Below, in pieces: positions 7,569 through 11,649 of a stretch of 11,649 nt of DNA; positions within the stretch are counted from its first letter, which is position 1, and every line of letters begins with the position of its first letter. The stretch spans positions 1-11,649 of the forward strand of contig JAEZGU010000221.1 of the NCBI GenBank assembly GCA_023416855.1. The letters are read 5' to 3'. The notes beneath the pieces are model-generated. The model worked only from the letters and a program-made list of their open reading frames with translations, did not search any database and was not told the origin of the DNA. The position numbers and the translations under genes were made by a program. Source of the DNA: Bacillota bacterium. GTDB taxonomy: Bacteria; Bacillota; Clostridia; Tissierellales; Sedimentibacteraceae.

Positions 7569-8606
7569 TTATTTTTTTTCGGATAATTTTGAATATTTTT
7601 TAAGATATACAAGTCTCATTAATGCACTTTCAATTGGATTTATAGGGCGCAGATTGTTAAACAGTTTAGCGGTTAAGTATGCTTTAGAGTTTTTCCTTAA
7701 TATCATATTTACTGCTTCTGCATCTTCTTTATTTATTCCCCAGCATAATGCACCGATATTATTTATTAGAACAGCAGAGGAGTGGTTAAGTGCTTTGAGA
7801 ATACTCTGTATATCAATATTGCACACTTTTGATTTAAGTCCTACAATTTGTGCAAAGTCGTCAAGATAGGGGAGCAGTGGCGTATTCATTTTAGAACACA
7901 TTAATACTTCAGCATCATTGCAAAATAAAACATATCCGCCTTTTTTTTCGATTACACTATTTTTTATGTCAATTAACTGATGGGGGAGAGCATTTTCGTT
8001 TTTTTTATTTGAAACGGATAAATTTCCACCTTTTTCATTTATATAGTTTAAACATATATCTTCTAATTGATGAGCTGTTATAAAAGTACTCTCATAATCT
8101 TTACCATAACATAAAGCTCCGTGATGCTTTAAAACTATTGCATTAGATTTTGTTTTGTTTAGTGTTGTAGCAACATTTTTGCGCAGTGCTTTAGTTCCCG
8201 GTAAAGCATATTCAGAGCACAATATTTTTTCTGAAAATGAAGAATCTTTTTTATAATCTTCATATCTAATAGGAATTTCATCAATACCTGCTGCAGAAAT
8301 CGCAGAAGCATTTTCTTGATGGGTGTGTATAACAAAGTTAATGTGAGGGAAACGTTCATATACTTCCTTGTGGATTCCTTTTTCGGATGAAGGTTTTATT
8401 GAGCCACTATAGCTTAAATCGCTTATTTTAACCTCTACAATATCCTCAGGAGACAAAGACATATAATCTCTACCGCTTGGAGTGATAGCAAAGGTTTCAC
8501 TGTCTATACGACAGCTAACATTGCCCCAGGTTCTTGCAATAAGCCCTGATTGCACTAATTTAATTCCGGCTTTTACAACTAATTTTTTTGCATCTTCGGC
8601 TTTCAT
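7569..8606 (-). CDS. Two-domain class II aldolase/adducin-family protein with degenerate second half
   Basis: Predicted zinc-dependent aldolase or epimerase acting on a sugar phosphate. Residues 1 to about 195 form a complete class II aldolase domain: TWGNVSCR (26-33), ITPSG (41-45), PSSE with the catalytic Glu75, metal ligands His94 and His96 in HTH, and a third ligand in KHHGALCYG (His162). Residues about 208-345 are a second, shortened copy: VLINNIGALCWG (279-290) aligns with VLKHHGALCYG, but the metal histidine is replaced by Ile284 and no HTH or catalytic Glu is found, so this half is probably non-catalytic. Single-domain enzymes of the FucA/AraD type are near 210-230 residues. ATG 8606 is preferred over the in-frame TTG 8618 because GAGGG (8612-8616) lies 5 bases before the ATG. 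That site overlaps the aminotransferase stop. An epimerase or decarboxylase role is possible within the family. Confidence 0.88.
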   Translation of the reverse strand: MKAEDAKKLVVKAGIKLVQSGLIARTWGNVSCRIDSETFAITPSGRDYMSLSPEDIVEVKISDLSYSGSIKPSSEKGIHKEVYERFPHINFVIHTHQENASAISAAGIDEIPIRYEDYKKDSSFSEKILCSEYALPGTKALRKNVATTLNKTKSNAIVLKHHGALCYGKDYESTFITAHQLEDICLNYINEKGGNLSVSNKKNENALPHQLIDIKNSVIEKKGGYVLFCNDAEVLMCSKMNTPLLPYLDDFAQIVGLKSKVCNIDIQSILKALNHSSAVLINNIGALCWGINKEDAEAVNMILRKNSKAYLTAKLFNNLRPINPIESALMRLVYLKKYSKLSEKK

Positions 8607-8614
8607 ACTATCCC

Positions 8615-10093
8615 TCAATTCTTTTTCATTTCAATTGTTTGAAATACACGTTCAAAACGAGTTAATATGTCAGGAAGCATTTCATCTTGGTATGCTGCGC
8701 TTGTATAAAGTCTGCTTCCAGCTAAAGAAACTATACCTTCTGCCATGTATGCAGCTCCCATATGTTCCATTTCACGTTTTCTTATAGAAGTTTGATTTAA
8801 TATATCCGGTATTTGCCAAGGCTTTGACCAATCAATAGCAAAATGCATTGTACCAACTGTTTCAAGATGACATATGGAACCTTGGTTAAATGCAACAAAA
8901 GGAAGATTGTATTTATCTATGATCTCTTTAAGCCCGGTTATTAATTTATCTGCAAACATTCCTGCTTTCTGGGGTGCATTTTGTTTTTCTATTTCGCATA
9001 AAGTGTAGTACCCGGCAACACAGCTTAAAGGAGTTGCAGCCATTGTACCTCCAACTAAAGCTTTTTTGTGCTTTGCTTCTCCGCTTATTCCGGCTGACAA
9101 GTATTTCATTATTTCTTTATTACCACCAAGTCCGCCGGCACCGGGATATCCACCTGCAACTACTTTACCAAATATAGTAAGATCAGGAGACACTCCAAAA
9201 TATCCTTGAGCACCGCCCATACCTAATCTAAAGCCAGTAACAACCTCATCAAAAACTAAAAGCGCGCCGTATTTTTTACATAAGCTTTCTACACCTTTGT
9301 TAAACTCATAATCTACAGGTCTTGTTCCGCTTTCCGGTCCAACAGGCTCAATAAACACTGCTGCAGTTCCACCTCGAAGTTGATTAAATTTTAATTTTCT
9401 TTCCAAATCATTCAAATCATTAGGGAAAAACTCTTGAGTATTTTTAAAAATATATCTTGGAACACCGCTTGCTTGTGTCCACTTAGAGCCGGGTATTCTA
9501 ATGCCATATGCTAATTGATCGCTCCAACCGTGATATGCACCACCCATTTTTAAAATATTTTTCTTTTTTGTGGCAAGGCGAGCTACACGAATTGCTCCCA
9601 TACAGGCTTCAGTGCCGGAACCAAGCATTCTAAACATTTCTACTGATGGCATTGAGTCGGAAATTTTCTTAGCAAGCTTATACTCATATTCATGGAAAAG
9701 CCCGGTTGATGGACCACACTCATTGAGCAACTGAAAAACCTTTTCCCTTACAACAGAAGGATTGCTGCCAAGCACCGTTGGGCCACCAGCTTGAAGAAAA
9801 TCATAGTAACGGTTGCCATCGATATCATAAAGATAGCAGTCTTGTGCTTTTTCAAAAACTAAGGGGAAAGGATGGTTAAATGCAAGATTATGTTGAACGC
9901 CACCTGGAATGATTTTTTTTGCTTCATTGATCATCTCTTTTGATTTAGAACATTTATTATCAAAATATTCTTTTTCATATATTTCTAAGGCATCTTGGCG
10001 AATAGTGTAAATTGGTTTCTTGATAAGTTCGTCTAATTGCTGTGTTATTTTCTTTGCGTCCAAGTATTGTGTTATTGCATATTTATTATCCAT
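8615..10093 (-). CDS. Class III PLP-dependent aminotransferase, HemL-like
   Basis: PLP enzyme that moves an amino group to or from an unidentified substrate, or shifts it within one molecule. Core motifs: GSGTEA (158-163) for phosphate binding, GAYHGW (185-190), FDEVVTGFRL (281-290) with Asp282 contacting the pyridine nitrogen, and the PLP lysine Lys310 in FGKVVAGGYPGAGG. The tail SRLYTSAAYQDEMLPD resembles the C-terminus of glutamate-1-semialdehyde 2,1-aminomutase. The protein is 492 residues long, about 60 more than HemL, mostly because of an N-terminal stretch of roughly 50 charged residues before the SKEMINEAKKIIPGG core start. Haem synthesis is unlikely, given the sugar-enzyme neighbours and the absence of other hem genes. 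ATG start with AGGAGG 5 bases upstream. It is the first gene of the operon, directly behind the predicted TetR operator; the aldolase start codon lies 8 bases after its stop. Confidence 0.9.
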   Translation of the reverse strand: MDNKYAITQYLDAKKITQQLDELIKKPIYTIRQDALEIYEKEYFDNKCSKSKEMINEAKKIIPGGVQHNLAFNHPFPLVFEKAQDCYLYDIDGNRYYDFLQAGGPTVLGSNPSVVREKVFQLLNECGPSTGLFHEYEYKLAKKISDSMPSVEMFRMLGSGTEACMGAIRVARLATKKKNILKMGGAYHGWSDQLAYGIRIPGSKWTQASGVPRYIFKNTQEFFPNDLNDLERKLKFNQLRGGTAAVFIEPVGPESGTRPVDYEFNKGVESLCKKYGALLVFDEVVTGFRLGMGGAQGYFGVSPDLTIFGKVVAGGYPGAGGLGGNKEIMKYLSAGISGEAKHKKALVGGTMAATPLSCVAGYYTLCEIEKQNAPQKAGMFADKLITGLKEIIDKYNLPFVAFNQGSICHLETVGTMHFAIDWSKPWQIPDILNQTSIRKREMEHMGAAYMAEGIVSLAGSRLYTSAAYQDEMLPDILTRFERVFQTIEMKKN

Positions 10094-10097
10094 AGGG

Positions 10098-10104
10098 ACC
10101 TCCT
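10098..10104 (-). promoter_or_regulatory. Strong ribosome binding site of the operon's first gene
   Basis: On the minus strand AGGAGGT precedes the aminotransferase ATG with 5 bases after AGGAGG. It fixes the start at 10093 and lies immediately downstream of the predicted operator. Confidence 0.75.
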
Positions 10105-10110
10105 ACAATA

Positions 10111-10126
10111 GAGTGAGCACTCACTC
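10111..10126. promoter_or_regulatory. Predicted TetR-family operator
   Basis: Perfect 16-base inverted repeat: GAGTGAG, CA, CTCACTC. It lies between the promoter and the ribosome binding site of the aminotransferase operon, about 12-27 bases downstream of the predicted start site, directly behind the TetR gene. GAGTGA-type palindromes are common targets of TetR-family repressors. Binding here would block transcription of the four enzyme genes. No second copy lies in front of the regulator gene, so autoregulation through this motif is not evident. Confidence 0.75.
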
Positions 10127-10143
10127 ATTAATACTATAACTTA

Positions 10144-10171
10144 AATATACCATTTTTATACAAAAAGTCAA
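10144..10171 (-). promoter_or_regulatory. Promoter of the aminotransferase-aldolase-kinase-dehydrogenase operon
   Basis: On the minus strand TTGACT (10166-10171) and TATATT (10144-10149) are 16 bases apart. TG one base upstream of the -10 adds an extended -10 contact. The predicted start site is near 10137. The -35 hexamer overlaps the stop codon of the TetR gene, so the regulator and the operon are separately promoted even though they are in the same orientation. Confidence 0.6.
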
Positions 10172-10830
10172 GAAGCAGAACTTGTTAAAAAAGCACTTTT
10201 AATGAATTTCAAAAGCTCATTAACAACTTCATCATCATTTTCAAAAATATCGTTTCCGGCAAATATTTTAAATCTTTCAATATAATAATTGCAAGAATAG
10301 GAGAATTGAAGTGACATAAAAAGATTATCTAAAAAAAATGCAAAGAGTTTAGGATTTATATCACCGCGCATGATTTTTTCTTTTTGTGCTTTTTCTATAA
10401 GAGTTGTATATAGTGCAGCGGATATGCTTTCAATTTCAGACACAATTTGAGAGCTTAAATCTGTACGGTTTTCTACAGTCATCTGATTGTATAACCTTGT
10501 TAAACTCATATTATTCCTTGAATTTAATTGAATTGCTCTAATAATTTTTTCTATTATGATTATTAGTTCGTCATTTTCCTTAATTATATCATCAAGAACT
10601 AATTTAAGTGTTTCAACAGCATGGCATACAGCTAAAGAAAATAAATCTTCTTTGCTGTTAAAATATGAATACATGGAACCTATGCTTATACCTGATTTTT
10701 TTGCTATAACATTTATGTTAGAACTTTTAAGACCGTGTTCAGCAAACTCTGATATTGCTACTTGTAGAATATTGTTTCTTTTTTCTTCAGATATTTTTAA
10801 AAATGAATCATTATATAAAGTTGGTTTCAT
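10168..10830 (-). CDS. TetR/AcrR-family transcriptional regulator
   Basis: DNA-binding regulator, most likely a repressor of the adjacent four-gene operon. The N-terminal helix-turn-helix spans about residues 17-65: NNILQVAISEFAEHG, then INVIAKKSGIS, then the recognition helix region IGSMYSYFNSKEDLF (50-64), all typical of the family. The rest is alpha-helical and should form the ligand-binding and dimer domain; it shows no similarity that names the ligand. The length of 220 residues is usual. The ATG start follows AGGAG (10836-10840) by 5 bases. The stop lies 74 bases before the operon's first start codon, and the gap holds a promoter and a perfect palindrome suited to a TetR dimer. The inducer is presumably the operon's substrate or an intermediate; this is inference from position. 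Confidence 0.92.
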   Translation of the reverse strand: MKPTLYNDSFLKISEEKRNNILQVAISEFAEHGLKSSNINVIAKKSGISIGSMYSYFNSKEDLFSLAVCHAVETLKLVLDDIIKENDELIIIIEKIIRAIQLNSRNNMSLTRLYNQMTVENRTDLSSQIVSEIESISAALYTTLIEKAQKEKIMRGDINPKLFAFFLDNLFMSLQFSYSCNYYIERFKIFAGNDIFENDDEVVNELLKFIKSAFLTSSAS

Positions 10831-10864
10831 ATTTTCTCCTGCGTTAATTAGTCTTATTATTTGT

Positions 10865-10892
10865 ATTTTATCATATTTAACAAATGTATCAA
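10865..10892 (-). promoter_or_regulatory. Promoter of the TetR-family regulator gene
   Basis: On the minus strand TTGATA (10887-10892) is followed after 16 bases by TAAAAT (10865-10870), with TG one base before the -10 as an extended element. The start codon is about 35 bases further on. Confidence 0.5.
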
Positions 10893-10893
10893 C

Positions 10894-10921
10894 ATAAAAA
10901 TCAATAGCAATCGATTTTTAT
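10894..10921. repeat. AT-rich 9-base inverted repeat in the divergent promoter region
   Basis: ATAAAAATC (10894-10902) and GATTTTTAT (10913-10921) are perfect inverted copies around a 10-base centre. The repeat abuts the -35 of the TetR gene promoter and lies about 20 bases from the -35 of the divergent ATPase gene. It could be an operator, or an upstream AT-rich promoter element, or chance in AT-rich DNA. Confidence 0.35.
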
Positions 10922-10941
10922 CTTTATTTTTTTTTCAGTGT

Positions 10942-10970
10942 TTGCACTTTAAAGATAATTGGTATAAAAT
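10942..10970 (+). promoter_or_regulatory. Promoter of the right-end ATPase gene
   Basis: TTGCAC (10942-10947) and TAAAAT (10965-10970) are 17 bases apart, giving a start site near 10977 and a leader of about 60 bases. The leader shows no obvious hairpin or riboswitch. Confidence 0.5.
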
Positions 10971-11035
10971 TATTTAATCAAATATAATAAAAGGTACATA
11001 ATCAATCAGTTAAATATATGAGAATAGGAAAAACT

Positions 11036-11649
11036 ATGATGTTTTTGAAAGCTTTTAAATTTCCAAATGAAGATTTAGAATTCAATTTTTTTATGAGTAT
11101 TAGAAGAACGTGCTACGATTCGTTTTATCCATTTAAAATATTATCAAAAAACAGCTTTGAAAAAATAGATTTTGAACCAATTACTATTTTTTATGGTGGG
11201 AATGGTTCAGGAAAAACAACTGCATTAAATGTCATTGCTGAGAAAGCAGGAATAAAACGGGATTCCATATATAATAAATCTAATTTTTTTGTTGATTATG
11301 TTAATATGTGTGATATGAAAACTCAAGGGAATTGTATACCTGAAAAAAGCTGTATTATTACAAGTGATGATGTGTTTGATTATATACTAAATGTTCGAAA
11401 CCTCAATGAAGGTATTGATTTAAAAAGAGAAGAGCTTTTCGATGAATATTTGCATTCAAAGTATTCTGAATTTCAACTTAAATCTTTAAATGATTATGAG
11501 CAGTTAAAAAAAATAAATGATAGTAGGAGAAAATCCCAATCACGTTTTGTTAGAAGCGAATTAATGGATAATGTTCGTGAATATTCTAATGGAGAAAGTG
11601 CTTTCAAGTATTTTACTGATAAAATCGAAGAAAATGGCCTTTATTTATT
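11036..11649 (+). CDS. P-loop ATPase of the ABC/RecF-like AAA type (3' end outside window)
   Basis: Incomplete ATPase; 204 codons are visible and the frame is open at the right edge. A central Walker A motif, GGNGSGKTT (residues 54-62), follows a strand ITIFYG, as in stand-alone ABC-like ATPases where the N-terminal lobe begins the nucleotide-binding domain. Residues 80-180 are charged and mainly helical, without the long coiled coil of SMC proteins. REYSNGESAF (181-190) resembles the ABC signature loop, and the Walker B strand would be expected just beyond GLYL at the edge. Start choice: ATG 11036 follows AGGAAA at a usable distance; ATG 11039 and ATG 11018 are in frame, but the latter has no ribosome binding site. 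Role unknown: such ATPases occur both as housekeeping proteins and as parts of defence or toxin systems, and the decisive partner would lie to the right. Confidence 0.8.
   Translation, partial: MMFLKAFKFPNEDLEFNFFMSIRRTCYDSFYPFKILSKNSFEKIDFEPITIFYGGNGSGKTTALNVIAEKAGIKRDSIYNKSNFFVDYVNMCDMKTQGNCIPEKSCIITSDDVFDYILNVRNLNEGIDLKREELFDEYLHSKYSEFQLKSLNDYEQLKKINDSRRKSQSRFVRSELMDNVREYSNGESAFKYFTDKIEENGLYL

Noticed and set aside
7559..7612. Upstream extension of the kinase reading frame to an earlier Met codon
   Set aside because: It would overlap the aldolase gene, lacks a suitable ribosome binding site and adds 18 residues before the conserved first strand; ATG 7558 has AAGGAG at 6 bases.
8607..8618. 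TTG start for the aldolase overlapping the aminotransferase stop
   Set aside because: GAGGG lies within the extra codons and is placed correctly for ATG 8606 instead.
8482..8787. Plus-strand open frame opposite the aldolase/aminotransferase junction
   Set aside because: It is an antisense shadow of two well-supported enzymes, with no promoter or recognisable domain.
8615..10093. Haem-pathway hemL (glutamate-1-semialdehyde aminomutase)
   Set aside because: Long N-terminal extension, sugar-enzyme neighbours and TetR control argue against it, and no other hem gene is present.

Overview
The window is chromosomal DNA of an AT-rich, low-GC Gram-positive bacterium, most likely an anaerobic member of the Clostridia. 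The reasons are the strong A/T bias in third codon positions, AGGAG-type ribosome binding sites at most genes, sigma-A-like promoters, and a flavodoxin/two-cluster ferredoxin fusion typical of clostridial anaerobes. No rRNA, tRNA, CRISPR array, phage gene or intact insertion sequence was seen. No gene-free stretch exceeds about 205 bases.

Left part (1-4556), mixed single genes: the 3' portion of an unrecognised protein with an internal domain duplication (plus strand, 5' end off the window); a short element with a GGGGACGG core that looks like a REP-type palindrome; a flavodoxin-ferredoxin protein (plus); a Nudix hydrolase of the isopentenyl-diphosphate-isomerase-like group (minus); a class I SAM-dependent methyltransferase (minus); and, divergent from it, a membrane-anchored unrecognised protein (plus).

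Central part (4577-10830), one coherent minus-strand locus: a TetR-family regulator is followed by a tightly packed four-gene operon. In transcription order it encodes a class III (HemL-like) PLP aminotransferase with an N-terminal extension, a two-domain class II aldolase whose second half is a degenerate copy, an FGGY carbohydrate kinase and a class 3-type aldehyde dehydrogenase. Between the regulator and the operon lie a TTGACT/TATATT promoter and, just downstream of the predicted start site, a perfect 7-2-7 palindrome that is a likely TetR operator. The enzyme set can be read as a pathway: the aminotransferase makes a ketose from an amino-polyol or amino-sugar, the kinase phosphorylates it, the aldolase splits it to a triose or glycolyl phosphate plus an aldehyde, and the dehydrogenase oxidises the aldehyde. 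The order and the substrate are inference; no transporter, isomerase or polyol dehydrogenase lies in the window.

Right part (10831-11649): a divergent promoter region of about 205 bases with an AT-rich inverted repeat, then the start of a P-loop ATPase that runs off the window.
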